The notes beneath the pieces were generated by a model. It searched no databases. It was not told the DNA's origin and saw only the letters and a program-made list of their open reading frames with translations. DNA of 64,000 nt, from the NCBI GenBank assembly GCA_029204225.1, contig CM055095.1:64868158-64932157 (forward strand). The letters run 5' to 3'. Position numbers and translations under genes: made by a program. This DNA comes from Diphasiastrum complanatum (taxonomy: Eukaryota > Streptophyta > Lycopodiopsida > Lycopodiales > Lycopodiaceae). Positions 11,413 through 23,500 of this stretch are shown here, piece after piece; position 1 is the stretch's first letter; every line of letters begins with the position of its first letter.

Positions 11413-11819
11413 GTAAATGAATCTACCTACAGTAAATCAATATGAATAGATCTAGCATTCCTTACTTTTGTAATGTTTATGTCGCATTGAGAAATCGTCC
11501 CGCCTCATATTTCACTATAAGCATACAGTGATTTCAAAAGTTTTGCCTCTCCCGATTCAATTTTTACATTGAGCACACCAAGATATTCAGTCTTAAAGCT
11601 CTAGTCCCGAATTTGGGAACGAGTATGAAGAGAAGTTATTACATGTCATGCTAAACTAACTATTGTCTGAAGTTAACCATACTAGTTAGATGTTGGGCAA
11701 GGCCGAAAACTCAGAAGACGCCGACCAGAAGTTGCCGGTTTGCATTCTCTCTCTATGTAACCTCTCTCTAAAGTGAAATCGCTTAGAGGGCCCATTTTGA
11801 GCCCATTTTTCCCCTAATG
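11413..11819 (-). repeat. terminal region of the P1/P2-type element, copy A (P1 side)
   Basis: The last about 170 bp resemble 60870-61040 (copy C): a 'GTTAGA(T/C)G' block, a pyrimidine run, then AGGGCCC(A/T)TTTTGAG, ending CCCCTAATG at 11819. Read inwards this is CATTAGGGG, the same terminus as copies B and C. Beyond 11819 copia reverse transcriptase begins. Confidence 0.65.
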
Positions 11820-11820
11820 A

Positions 11821-12957
11821 TCCAGAATTCGGATGTCACATGAATAAAAGCATCTATGGTCTGAAACAAACAACCAAACAATGGTATGGAAAGAAGGACG
11901 ACGCACTACGTTCTTTAGGCTTTGAACCTTTATTCGTTGAGTCGAATGTCTATATCAAACATGTCATAGATGTAATTATCATTCTAGTTGTTTGTGTTGA
12001 CGACACACTTATCTTCTCAAGAAAAGATAAATTGATTTCAGATGTCAAAAGAGACATTTCTGAAATATTTGAGATCACTGACCTAGGAGAAGCAAAAATC
12101 TATCTAGGCTTACAAATTGAAAGAGACTTTTAAGGTGGCAAGTTGTTTCTTCACCAACAAAAGTATACTCGAAAAATCATTGAAGACTTCAACATGCTCG
12201 AATGCAAAGGTGTGCATAGTCCCATGATACATGGAACAATACTGATCAAGGCAGATTGTTTGCAGACTCTCAAAGAAGAGAAACGAATGGCCAATGCACC
12301 CTATTGAAGGCTGATTGGATCATTGTTGTATCTTGCAGACAACACCAGACCTGATATAGCATTTGCAGTATATAGGCTGAGCCAATTTAATCAGAACCTA
12401 GGATCATTGCATTGGAAGTTAGCAAAAAGAGTAGTACAATATCTCCAAGAAACGAAAGACTATGGATTGTGTTATTCGAAGGAAGCTAAATTTCGGATCG
12501 AATCTTGCAGTGACGCAAGGCATCCATGAAGGATGATAACAAAAGTATTTTAGGAGGTTGTACTCTAGCATCTGGCGTAGCCATACTTTAAATAAGCAAG
12601 AAGCAAACAGCAGTAGCTCAATCTTCGTGTGAGGCTAAATATGTAGCAGCAGCTAAGATGACAAATGAACTTATATGGATCAAACAAATGTTGGAAGAGT
12701 TTGATGAAACTATTTCTGAACCTTATGTCTTACTAATGGATAAGACTTCCGCAATCTATCTTACGAAAGATCCTATGTTTCATTCGAATACGAAGCATAT
12801 AGCTATCAAGCATCATGTTATCCGGGACTTAGTCAAAAAGAAGATACTAAAGACAGTCTTCATACCTACAGAGGAAATGACAGTTGATATTTTTACAAAG
12901 CCACTCAGTAAAGCTTTGTTCGACCACACATGTGAGTTGTCCTCTACACATGGGATG
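11821..12957 (+). pseudogene. copia reverse transcriptase C-terminus and RNase H
   Basis: Begins abruptly within RT at 'MNKSIYGLKQTTKQWY', with the catalytic 'VVCVDDTLIFS' (normally YVDD) at about 11985-12015. RNase H follows: 'LLYLADNTRPDIAFAV', 'FRIESCSDA' and the terminal 'KHIAIKHHVIRDLV...DIFTKPLSKALF' block, stopping at 12957. Stops near 12133, 12305 and 12528 and frame changes near 12530-12650 break it. Its 3' end gives the uninterrupted version of the site into which copy C of the P1/P2 element inserted. Confidence 0.8.
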
Positions 12958-13202
12958 TGACACCTAACCAAAGGATGTGTCTCATGCAAGCAATAGATTG
13001 ATGCCATGTGTCATATGTCTAGAAAACTAGTTTTTGGCCTTTTTAGCCACTAGAACTTGAATTAAATCATATGTACAACCTATATGATTATGGCACATGA
13101 CAAGTACACTATTTTCACATGTGGAAACAGGCTCCACACATGTGTCTTTATCTATATACAAGATTTTTGGCCTCTACCAAGCTTATTTTTGCATTTTTCA
13201 CA
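12958..13202 (-). repeat. LTR-like end of a minus-strand copia element (family 5)
   Basis: Ends TTTTTCACA at 13202 followed by CTCCTC, which on the minus strand is a polypurine tract GAGGAG plus TG. The motif TTCACATGTGGAAACAGG (about 13113) recurs at 18542 upstream of the gag at 17492-18056, so the two are probably LTRs of one element. The other edge was not resolved. Confidence 0.45.
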
Positions 13203-13764
13203 CTCCTCAAAAATCGAGCTTGGTAAATCTAGCTTGATGGAAAACATGATGACCTTGAACTTGACTCCATGGGCTGAATTGGTTTTGCTGGTTCAAAAGG
13301 TGTGAAGATCAGCCAAGGAGCTTGATGTTGATCTGAAATCACCATATCCATGATAGTGCTTCTTTGACGTTGACATCTTTGATGAACTTGAGAGCTTTGC
13401 ACCATCCTAGCATCTTTGAAATTTATTCCTTCAAAATTTCATGTAGATGCTTGACTTTGAGGCTTGCTCCTTCTTCATGTGCATGCTCCTCCATGAGAAA
13501 ATGAAGATTTCTTCTTGACTTATTAGTATCCCAAAGATCTAACATCATGTTACCATGATCTAGAGAATTAGACTTATCCAAATTGGCAAGACTATGCATG
13601 CTATAATAACAAAGTGTTTGCATCATATCTTCATGCTTGTTTACCATGCTAATCTCAAATCCAATGAGGCTAAATACTTCATTATGGAGATAAGTGTCTT
13701 TAGAAGATGATTCACTTACTCTCATAAAGAGTTTACAATTTGCCTCAATACAAATTTTCAATTC
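13203..13764 (-). other. 3' part of family-5 element with a 112-aa ORF
   Basis: Holds a minus-strand frame 13423-13761 with no recognisable motif. Its position just inside an LTR recalls the 595-aa ORF of the family-2 element, but similarity is not evident by eye. Confidence 0.3.
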
Positions 13765-14304
13765 TGGTTACATTGCGACAACAATTTTTGATAGAGACTG
13801 GCAACAATAATCACTTGGTTTTATGCAAGCAAATGAGGATCTACGCTTTTCCAAGTGACAATTGAATATGCCAATGCAAAGTAGAGTGACATTATTCAAT
13901 ATGAGTTGCAGTGGATCCTGCAACACATTAGGGGTGGGATGATGTTGGCTGATTCTGACGAATCCCCAAGATACTTGGCCAGAGCTACCCAAGAGCACCT
14001 CTCACCTTAGACCGAGGAGGTCTCTGAGAACATGAGACTAACGAAGACTGAGAGCCGAGTATGAGAGCCGAGGAATACTAGTTAGTAATGACAAGCAAGA
14101 ACTGTGTAAGCCTCATGGTGAATCCTGAAAGATGGAATGACCATGTAGGAACTAGTATTTCTAGGGAAAGTAATAAATGCAAGTAGGCCCCTCTTAAAGA
14201 AAGTAGAGTGAGCCACCTTTTGATGGTGACCTCTAGTGGAGAGCATTATTCCACTTGTAATCTGTGAAATGTGGAAATGCCACTAGGATGCCACCTAAGG
14301 AGCT
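13765..14304. repeat. 540-bp dispersed repeat, copy 1
   Basis: Nearly identical to 57121-57664, including the patches 'AGACCGAGGAGGTCTCTGAG', 'AGAGCCGAGTATGAGAGCCG' and 'GTAGGCCCCTCTTAAAGAAA'. Here the similarity continues into 'CTCTTGCCTATTTAAGAGAC' and TATA-like sequence, suggesting an LTR of an unidentified element. Copy 2 stops at the AGCT where copia RNase H begins. Confidence 0.75.
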
Positions 14305-15135
14305 CTCTTGCCTATTTAAGAGACTCCCTCTTTGAGAAGAGGAGCTTTTTGTGTATTGTATCTACTCCATGCTGAAATGAGAAGAGCCTCCATGAGTTAG
14401 ATGCACCCATTGAGCTCCTTGATCATGCTTGTTTCTTGATTGATGCATTCATGATCTTGCCCTTCCATCCTTTGTGTGTGGTTGTGGATAGTAGAGTGGA
14501 TTAATTTTTTTACTTTCCTAGAGTGGATTAGATTTCATTTCTTGTTTGTAAATTAATGTAGGAATCAACATTCATTTAAACTAAATAGGTTGGGTTTGTG
14601 TTATTCTTGCATATCCCCTTACAACCCTGTTCTTGATGTTCTTGGGATGTCCAAACATCAAAAGACTAGTTGGTTTCTTGATTTTTGGACTTATAAAATG
14701 TTGTAGAATAGTTTCTTGTTTTTTGTTTTGTGAATTAATGCAAGTGTAGTATGTTTAGGATCTAATTTCAAACTCATTTTTGCAGCATTAGAGTAGGATT
14801 TCAGTTATTGTTCAACGGTTTTGTATGCTGGTTTGATGGTTGAACGTTTTGTCAAATTTCAGAGTTTAAGGACTTAATTTGATCTACAAATGATCACAAA
14901 GAGTGATCGGTAGCTTCGGATCTTGATCTATATCAAGACTAGTTTCCAAATCTAGCTTCTACTTGACAATCTTTGTGATTCCAAGCAAGAACAATAAAAA
15001 AATGATGATCCACGGCTTCACACGTTTGAAGTACAGCTACTGTACGGCCTAATAACAGAGAAATAGTTTACTTATGATTTATAAGCATTCATCCACAAAG
15101 AAAGTGCTTAAGAGAGTCAAAACACCAAGATTGCT
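14305..15135. other. AT-rich non-coding stretch
   Basis: No gene seen. It contains a CACACGTTTG motif and 'TACAGCTACTGTAC' near 15020-15045, resembling LTR promoter-side sequence, so it is probably LTR debris. Confidence 0.35.
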
Positions 15136-18056
15136 TCACAAGTACAAAGAAGGATTATAAGCACTTACAACAAACTTTATAGAGTTCAAGAAAGCATTCA
15201 ATCTAGAGTACCAGGCTCTAGGTGCTTGCTTAAGCCCATAAAGGCTTCTTAGCAACAAACACACTTTTCCTTCTTGATCTTCTTTGATGAAGCCCTCGAG
15301 TTGCCTCATGAAGATCTCCTCTTCCAAATAACCTTTGAGAAATGCATTTGTCACATCAAGTTGAAATAGAGGCCAATTGAAAGTAGTTGCAAGAGAAATG
15401 ATCAACCTTATTGAAACTAGTTTAGTAACAGGAGCAAAAGTTTCATCAAAATCTACTCCCTTGGTTTGCAAGAACCCTTTTGTCACTAGCCTTGCCTTGT
15501 GTTTGTTGATGCTCCCATCTTGATTGTACTTCAAACTATAGATCCATATGCACTCAAGTGGTTTTCTTCTATGAGGAAGATCCACAAGCTTCCATGTATG
15601 ATTCTCCATAAGAGCATCATACTCCTTTTGCATGCAATCCCTCCATTCTTGTGACTCCATAGCCTCTTCAAAGCAACTTGGCTCAACACACATAGATGTT
15701 AGAAAAGTGTAAGAGGTAAGTGAATGAAGATCTTCCCTTTGTTTACCTTTGTCAACATAGGTGAGCCTTGAAGGATTGACCTTCCTTCTTGTAGAACTCC
15801 TTGGAGTCCTTGGATCTTGAGATGGATCCTCAAGATCTTGATCACATGTAGGCTCCTCCTCAAATCTTACAAGATCCTTAACATAAGATGGATTAGAAAT
15901 TTTTTCATTCAACTTGTAGTAGTTACCTTCATCAAAAGTAACATCTCTACTCACTAAAATCTTTTTAGTGATTGGATTACAGACTCTATATCCTTTGCTA
16001 TTTTCAGCATAACCAACAAAGATCCCTTTTATAGAAGTAGGATCATCCTTTTTTCTTGTATCTAATGCTTGAAAAACATAGCAAATAGATCCGAAAATTC
16101 TTAGATCTTTAAGATTCATCTTCTTACAAAATAGAGCCTCATAAGATGTTATGCCTCCAATGGGCTTACATGGCAATCTATTACACAAATAAGTTGCACA
16201 AATAATAGCCTCTCCCCAATAAGACTTAGGTAGAGATGCATCTAGCCTTAAAGCCTTGCACACTCACAAAGTGTTCTATTCATTCTCTTGGCTATACCAT
16301 TTTGTTGAGGACTATAAGTACATGTAAGCTCTCTTTTAATGCCATTGGATTTACAAAACTCTATCATCTTGGTGAAGATATACTCTCCACCATTATCACT
16401 CCTCAATACTTTAATTCTAGCATCAAGTTGATTTTTAACTAGAGTTTTGAACTTAATAAAAGCTTCAAACACATTACTTTTGAAATCCAAAAGTTCAATC
16501 CAAGTGTATCTAGAGTAATCATCAATAAAAGATACATACATAGATGCACCTCCATTAGATTCTTGAGAAAAAGAGTGCACATCACTATGAATGAGATCTA
16601 ATGCTTTTGTAGATCTAGTGGAAGAGTTAACAAAAGGTATCTTGTGTGCCTTTGAGAGTCTGCAAGCTTCACATCTTTTTCCACACTTTGAGAGTGTCTT
16701 TGGAAGGCCGAGAGCAAGATCCTTGGTGCATAGCATCTCCATTGATTTGAAGTTGGGATGGCCCAACCTCTTATGCCAAAGCTCCACTTGATTGAGCTCC
16801 TCCTTCACCAAGTTCACACTTCCAAGAAAAACATTAGCATCTAGCTTGAAAAGCCTTCCTTACTTGAATCCCTTTACAATGCAAGTATCATTCATCATTA
16901 TGGAGCAAACACCTTGCTTAAAATGGATATCTAAACCATCATCCATCAATTTTCCTACACTTAACAAATTCTTAGTGAGTGTAGGAACATAGAGTACATT
17001 ATCAAGATCTACTCTTTTAGAGGATCCAAGACTTAAGGGAATAGTTCCCACTCCATCTATTCTACATTCTTGATCACTTGCTGTTAGAATAGACTTTTTA
17101 CAACCTACAAAAGGTACAAGAGTTGAGAAAAATTCCTTTTGGAATGTCATGTGGGAACTAGCCCCACTATCAATCCACCATGTGTCATTGGAGTAGCTCT
17201 TGGATGTTGATGTAGATGCCATCAAGGATGAATCCACTTCATCCTCATCTTCCTCAAGGGTGAGGTTGCCTTGTTTGCTCTCTCCTTGTGCATTCTTTTT
17301 CTTGAAACACTCGGCTACAAAGTGCCCCTTCTTTCCACAAAAGAAGCACTTGAGTTTGGCTTTGTTCTTCTTTCTACCTTTAGAGCTTGATGGTTGATCA
17401 TCACTCTTGGTCTCCTTTTGTTGGATCTTCTTCTTGGACTTTGCCTTTCCTTTGCTTGAGAAGTTGGCCTTCTCATCACCATCATGCAACTTCAAGGAAC
17501 CAATCCTTTGCTTGACATGAAGGATTCTACTCGGGCCTCGGCCACAAGCACACTATGGAGCTTGTCAATAGAAGGTAGAGCATCTTGAATAGCAAAGCTT
17601 TGCACAAGAATGGAGAACTCATCTTCAAGACCATTGAAAATGATTTGAACAAGTTCATTGAGAGACTTTATTCTCAAGACATACTCTTGAGCACTCTCAT
17701 CACTCCCTCTAATGCTTTGAAGAACTTTATTTCTTAACATAAGCACTCTAGAGGTATTTTTGGATTCATAAATCCCTTTTAGATAGTCCCATGCCTCTTT
17801 GGCCGAGGTACAAGATGCCACTTCTTTTAGAAGTTCATTACTAACATTCATTTTTAGGCATGGAATGCTAGTCTAGCTATCCTTTTGTACCTCACTAGAT
17901 CTTGCCCTTCTTGAGGTTCTTCTTCCTCTCCTATGACAAGATCATACATATCTTCGAGCACTAGTAGTGACTCCATTCTTACTTTCCAAGTTAAATAATT
18001 ATTAAAATTTAGCCTTTCACTAGCCTCAAGAAGATAGGCCCCAATTGAACCCATTC
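15136..18056 (-). pseudogene. copia Gag-Pol, 3'-truncated and disabled
   Basis: Minus strand, in order: Gag from ATG 18056, with a frameshift near 17852; CCHC knuckle 'CFFCGKKGHFVAEC'; retropepsin 'WWIDSGASSHMT' (about 17180-17120); and integrase with HHCC ('LWHKRLGHPN', 'CEACRLSKAH') and catalytic D residues in 'LIHSDVHS' and 'LRSDNGGEY'. The third catalytic residue, Glu in the usual 'NGVAER', is Lys here ('NGIAKRMNRTL', codon AAG). RT follows ('DCMQKEYDALMENHTWKL', 'QLDVTNAFLKGYL', 'SLYGLKQAPRAWYSR') but stops at 15136 before the Y-x-DD motif. RNase H is missing. Small frame breaks occur near 16250 and 16858. Confidence 0.85.
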
Positions 18057-18610
18057 TAACTAGTAACAAGTACAACAAATGTACTATTCAAAGACTCTCC
18101 CTTCTCTCTTTCTCAAAATTCGGGTAGAGAGAGAATAGAGCTAATTCAAACTCGTGTAGAGAGAGAAGAACAAGCAAATCTCACCAACAAGGTTTGACTC
18201 AAAAACTTAATTTAAATTATGATTCCAAAATGAAGTACATATAAAACTCGTGGAGAATCCTCCTTGCATGCTATTGGACCCCTAATCCTAGCCTCTCTAA
18301 TCACTTTGACTTCATCACTCATCAAACTACATTAATACAAGTGTCACAATCCTATTTACTAGCCTACATAGCTCGAGTTTGCATCACAAATGACTTTTGG
18401 CTCAATAGTGGCATTACATGTGGATTTGACCAATTTGCCAACTATGCCAATTTTTGGCCCTATCATAATTCTACACCAAGGTGCTTCATATAAAAACTTT
18501 GTGATACCTCTAAAGTGAACATCATAAACTATTTTTGACTTTTTCTACATGTGGGAACATGCTCCACACATGTGATCTTTTTCTCACAAACTAAAAGACA
18601 CAAAACAACC
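18057..18610 (-). repeat. leader and LTR-like region of the family-5 element
   Basis: The segment CTACATGTGGGAACATGCTCCACACATGTG at about 18545 matches the LTR-like sequence at 13113. No primer-binding site could be found by eye, so the LTR edges are unknown. Confidence 0.4.
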
Positions 18611-20223
18611 AAGATAGATTTTGACAATTTTCATAGTAAGAGAGTCAGACAGAAAACAAAATAGCAAAACATGCAACTCTGACAAAGACTTTGAGGACAA
18701 AAACGTGTGCTCAGGAAGCTAACTCCATTCTGTAAAGTGCTACAAGTATGGTTAGACAACCATTATCTCTTCAATGTGGCTAGTTGTTTTAAATTCAATT
18801 CACAAGTCAACAACAATTTCAAAAGACAACTTCAACCACAAAGGCTCATTCCAAAGAGAGCAAATTACAAATAAATTCAAACATGTAGCAGAAGAAATCA
18901 TTGCCAATAGCAACAATGACTTTCTACGAAATCTCTTTCTCTCTTCTATCCCATCAGTAAAGTGTAGCTACACAGGGTTGATTGCATCAAGGGCTATGAA
19001 TGGGACTACTTTTTTCCAGCGCTATCTTCATCAGCTCCTTTTCTAACTGCTTGGATCAACACACTTGAAGATTGAGCAATGAAGACTCATTGGAAAAGCA
19101 TTAAAGACTTCAAAATAAGAGTACATTCTCCGACAATCTTATTGGTCATTTAGATAGTATGGATGTGCATTTGCTATTCCTCATTGAACTAACATTAAAT
19201 CTCAATACATACCAACCCTATACTTGGTAGTGAGCATTGAATATTTATGTGATTTTGAGAAATCTTACATAGGAAACCGTAGTTCCAACAAGTCAAAATG
19301 CTTATCAAATTTCCGAACAGGTGGTGATTCAAACTCAGTATTCAAATGTGTTTCTCTTCCACACATTATTTGGCAAAGACAAACAACCTTTAAGCTCTTT
19401 CGTTGTCTTTCTGAAGGCAATCTATAGAATTTTGTAAGAGCGAAACTCTTCAAGATTTCATGATTATCAAAATTCTCCCAGTACGGAAGGCCCTCAGGAC
19501 AGGGCCTTCCCCTCCATATCTAGCCCACAAATCGCCCTTGCTTGACTTCAGGATAGCCTAAAAATTTCCACTACTCACTTTTCCTTCTTTTATTGCTATG
19601 TTATTCTTTTCACTTGCTAATTAAATTGCCATTAAATTACTAAAATCTGGTAATTAAACTACTAGAATATGGTAGTTAGACCGCCATCTGTCATTTTGTT
19701 TTCAAATAATAATTTCTAGTAAGTTATTGCCATGTGTAAATACGTGTTTTGGTACCAGTATGCTATTAATGTACTGCCAGCTTGTGCATTGTTTTTTGAC
19801 ACTTAAATTGCCAACCATCATAATGACAAATTTTGCTTGGACAATGGCCTCTTTATGTGAATTTTCTGCCAAAATGTGTGAGTGAGCCAGCTGGCAATTC
19901 CAAATATTATTAAAATGAAATTGTCTATATTCCACCTTTGGAGGTGCCTCCAAAACACTCACAAAACTTAAGCACTTGGCATTATGGGATTGCACGTGCA
20001 TTCGATGAATTTGGTGATGTTTTAGAATACAAATTCTAGGCTATGTTAAGTTAGTAAAGAAAGTGGAGATGATATTATAGTCTCTCAAAAGTCTTTGGCA
20101 GCCCTTGACCCTTTGAACTTACCTCTCATTCATTTATGGACTAGGTATCATCATTCATTAGGAGATGGGCTACTGCATGTGAGCTACAGGAATACTGCTA
20201 CAAGGTGTAACCCACAACGTAAC

Positions 20224-20225
<2 letters not shown>
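18611..20225. other. intergenic region upstream of the kinesin gene
   Basis: Short open frames occur on both strands (for example 18774-19046) but have no motif, codon pattern or splice sites to support them. It probably includes the distal promoter of the kinesin gene. Confidence 0.4.

Positions 20226-20279
<54 letters not shown>
20226..20279. repeat. (GA)27 microsatellite
   Basis: Uninterrupted GA run about 280 bp upstream of the kinesin start codon. It may lie in the promoter or 5' untranslated region, where GA repeats in plants can bind GAGA-binding (BBR/BPC) factors. Confidence 0.9.
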
Positions 20280-20281
<2 letters not shown>

Positions 20282-20559
20282 TAGAGAGTTAAGATTTAAA
20301 TCTGTTTGCAGCCTGCACCATGGAACATAATGAACCTTATCTCAACGAATGACGTAATGCTACATGTCCGCTAGGTGTCATAAATTTAAGGAATTTACAA
20401 TTAGGGGCCACGGTTTTAAGCACGTTTCACCTAGTTTAAACGAAACAAAAGAAAATCGATTTTCTGATAAGAAAAAGTTGTCAGAGGCGAAATTTGCTGA
20501 AGCCTATTTGCATGATTCTTGATGCCTGATCGTGTCAGAAAGACATTTTGAGAAAGAAC

Positions 20560-23500
20560 ATGTCGAACATAGCTGTTTGCGTGAGATTTAGGCCATTGAT
20601 TGCAAGGGAAACTCCACATCGTCCTGATGCATGCTGCATTCACCAATTCAACAATGAATCGTTCCTTTTCAAAGTACGCAAAGCGGTCAAGTGCAGCAGT
20701 CCTACAGCTGTCATGCTTTCAGTGCAATATTCGGATTCTTACACATTAAGAAGAATATTTTATGTATCAGAATCTGTCATGTCTCCATGCATTAAACGAT
20801 AGATTTTGCCTTACCGTTTTAAAATGCAAAGCATTATGTTTTCAGTGGAGTATTGTGATTCTTTGGCATTAATGAGAATGTTTTACGTTTTGTCTTACGT
20901 TTTAGAATCTGTCATGTCTCCATGCATTAAACGATCGTTTTTGGCTTACCGTTTTAAAATGCAAAACATTATGTTTTCAGCGGAGCATTGTGATTCTTTG
21001 GCATTAATGAGAATGTTTTATTTAGAATCTGTCATGTCTCCATGCATTAAACGATTGATTTTGCGTTACGGTTCAAGAATACAAAACATTATGTTTTAAG
21101 TGCAGTCGCGTGATTCTTGAACATTAATAAGAACTTTAATAGAATCTCTCATGTTTCTATGCTTTAAACGATTGATGTGCATCTGCTTGAGAATTTTTAC
21201 GAGGATCGTGTTGGTGCATCAATACTGATGTTCAGGAGGAGAAAGAGGGGAACCTGGAATTTGTGTTTGACAGAGTTTTCTACGAGTATTCCTCTCAGTC
21301 TGACGTTTTCGAGTTCGTTGCTATGCCGATCGTGAGAGGTCGTGAACCTTGATTCTCTTCTTAGAGAAAATCATTCATTCACTGAATAACGTTTTCACCA
21401 ATTTCTCGAGTCAGTTGGAGCTTGTGAACGTGTTTGCGAAAAAGTTCAGTATTGCGGTAGACATCTATTGAGCTACGTTAAGGATGAAATCCAGATCTTA
21501 GAATTATTTCAATGATGAAATTTGTGAGAGTCTGCTGTCCCCGACCTACTTGAACTCTTTTATGTTCTAGCCGGAACTTGAAGAAAAAGCCATTCAAGGT
21601 TCGGAAGCTAATCAACGGCTGTTCCAATTTTCTGTCTTCTAGTTCTATCATCATATAGATGGTCTTTCCTACTTGTAATAGCCTTGAATACAACAAGCGT
21701 AAATCCGGTGAAAGCCAACTTGCAGGAAATCTCACTGGATTTTAGGTCAAGAAATCCTTACTTTCTAGCCCGAAGATGCAAATCTTTTTGTAACTCTTGT
21801 GTTCTTTCAGGTAACTAAGTTGTGAAGTCTTTTGTCAGTTTCATTATCTAAGTTTAAAGAAAATAATTGTAGCCAATGGTTTTCGTGCTTTTTGCAGATG
21901 CAATGAATGCAATCAATGGGACGATAATTACATATGGCCAGGTAAGCGTTTCTCTCATTCATACTTTCTGAGAAGTTTTCAACCCTGGCTAATCTAAAGG
22001 CGTCGAACTTATTTGAGCCGAACAAAATCTTGCAGACAGGAGCCGGGAAAACTTTTAGCATGGAGGTACCTCTCTCGAATGTCGCTTATTGACGACTCAT
22101 AAACAAAGTTCATGCCATATTTTCTCGATTCATACACTTCTAGGATAACTGTTTGAATACAAAATTGCAACTGTAGTCTATCTTTCTGTGGTCATTTCCA
22201 TTATTGCAGTTATTTTCGGAAACCGATTTCGTTTGTGCCAAAAGTTAGCAAATACAAATACGCCAGAAATACACAGTATAGGAAGTTTGATTCGAGACGG
22301 TTTGTAATAACAGGGTCCGAACATGCTCATGGGGGATCGTGATCTGAAGGGCATTCTGCCAAGAGTTTCGGAGTCCATTTTCAAGCTCATCGACAATGCT
22401 GATGCTACATGTGAATTTATAATCAAATTATCAATGGTAATTGATATTTCGGCAGTCAGGAGTGCTGTACGTCTCCAATTTATGTTGAATATATGCTGAT
22501 GCCAATTACACATGTGTGATCAATTTACATTTGCAGAATCATTATTTGTTTTTATAAGCTATTGCATACTGTACTTTACGACTAATCTTGGTATCTGTTC
22601 TAGGTGGAGATCTACATGGAAAAGATAAGGTGAAGAGGATATATTACCATCCTTTGACATTTTACTCCTAGTTGCCTGTATCGTTGATGTGAATTTCTTC
22701 CTAAAATTTGCTTTTGTTTGGACAGCTATTAACGAGCATATTTTCATTTTGACAGAGACTTACTTGACTCCAGAAAGGACAACCTTCAGGTGAAGGAAGA
22801 CAAAGTCCGTGGTATTTTTATTGCAGGGGCAACCGAGGTTCTCTCTCTTATTCTCTCTCTTTTTTCTTCTATCCTGTGCTTTACTTCCCACACTTCCCTT
22901 TGGGGATATTTTCTTGACGGAATCTAGAAGATACCAGACAAAATAGGCCCACTAAGCCGGGGCAGTTAGCAACAAATGCAACAAGACTCAACGTAGCATA
23001 AGGTCTTGCCAAAAGTTAAAACAATGCAACTGCTAAATATGGCACTATCTATGAGAATGCCGATAAAAACAAGCTTATTTGAAGCTAAATATAGGCAAGG
23101 TTTATCATGACTCGTTTTTGGGCGATGGATTACGAACTAGGTTTTGGTACCATCATATCAGAGAGCTGAAATGATACAAGGAATCGATACATTTTGAACA
23201 TGTCTTCCTGCTTGGGCATGATTTTTCTAAGAGCAATCAACACCTCTAAGGCAAGCACATGAGTGACTAATGAGTATGTGTTGCATTTTATCAAGGCTTG
23301 TGATTTCTTGATTTGTCGATTCATTGAAATTTGAACCACAAATTTGATTCAAACTGGTTCATATGATTTGATTCAAATTTAGGGTTTAAATATATTTTTA
23401 AAGATTAGTACCATCCATAGTTGCACCGCGATTCGCGAATCGCGATTCAAAATCACGATCAGAATCGCGATCCCGATTCGCGATTCGGGATTTTCCCAGA

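Noticed and set aside
18774-19427. Small ORFs upstream of the kinesin as a possible gene
   Set aside because: No motif, no splice signals, and competing frames on both strands of similar length.
20226-20292. Arg-Glu repeat protein from the (GA)n tract
   Set aside because: Purely the translation of a microsatellite.
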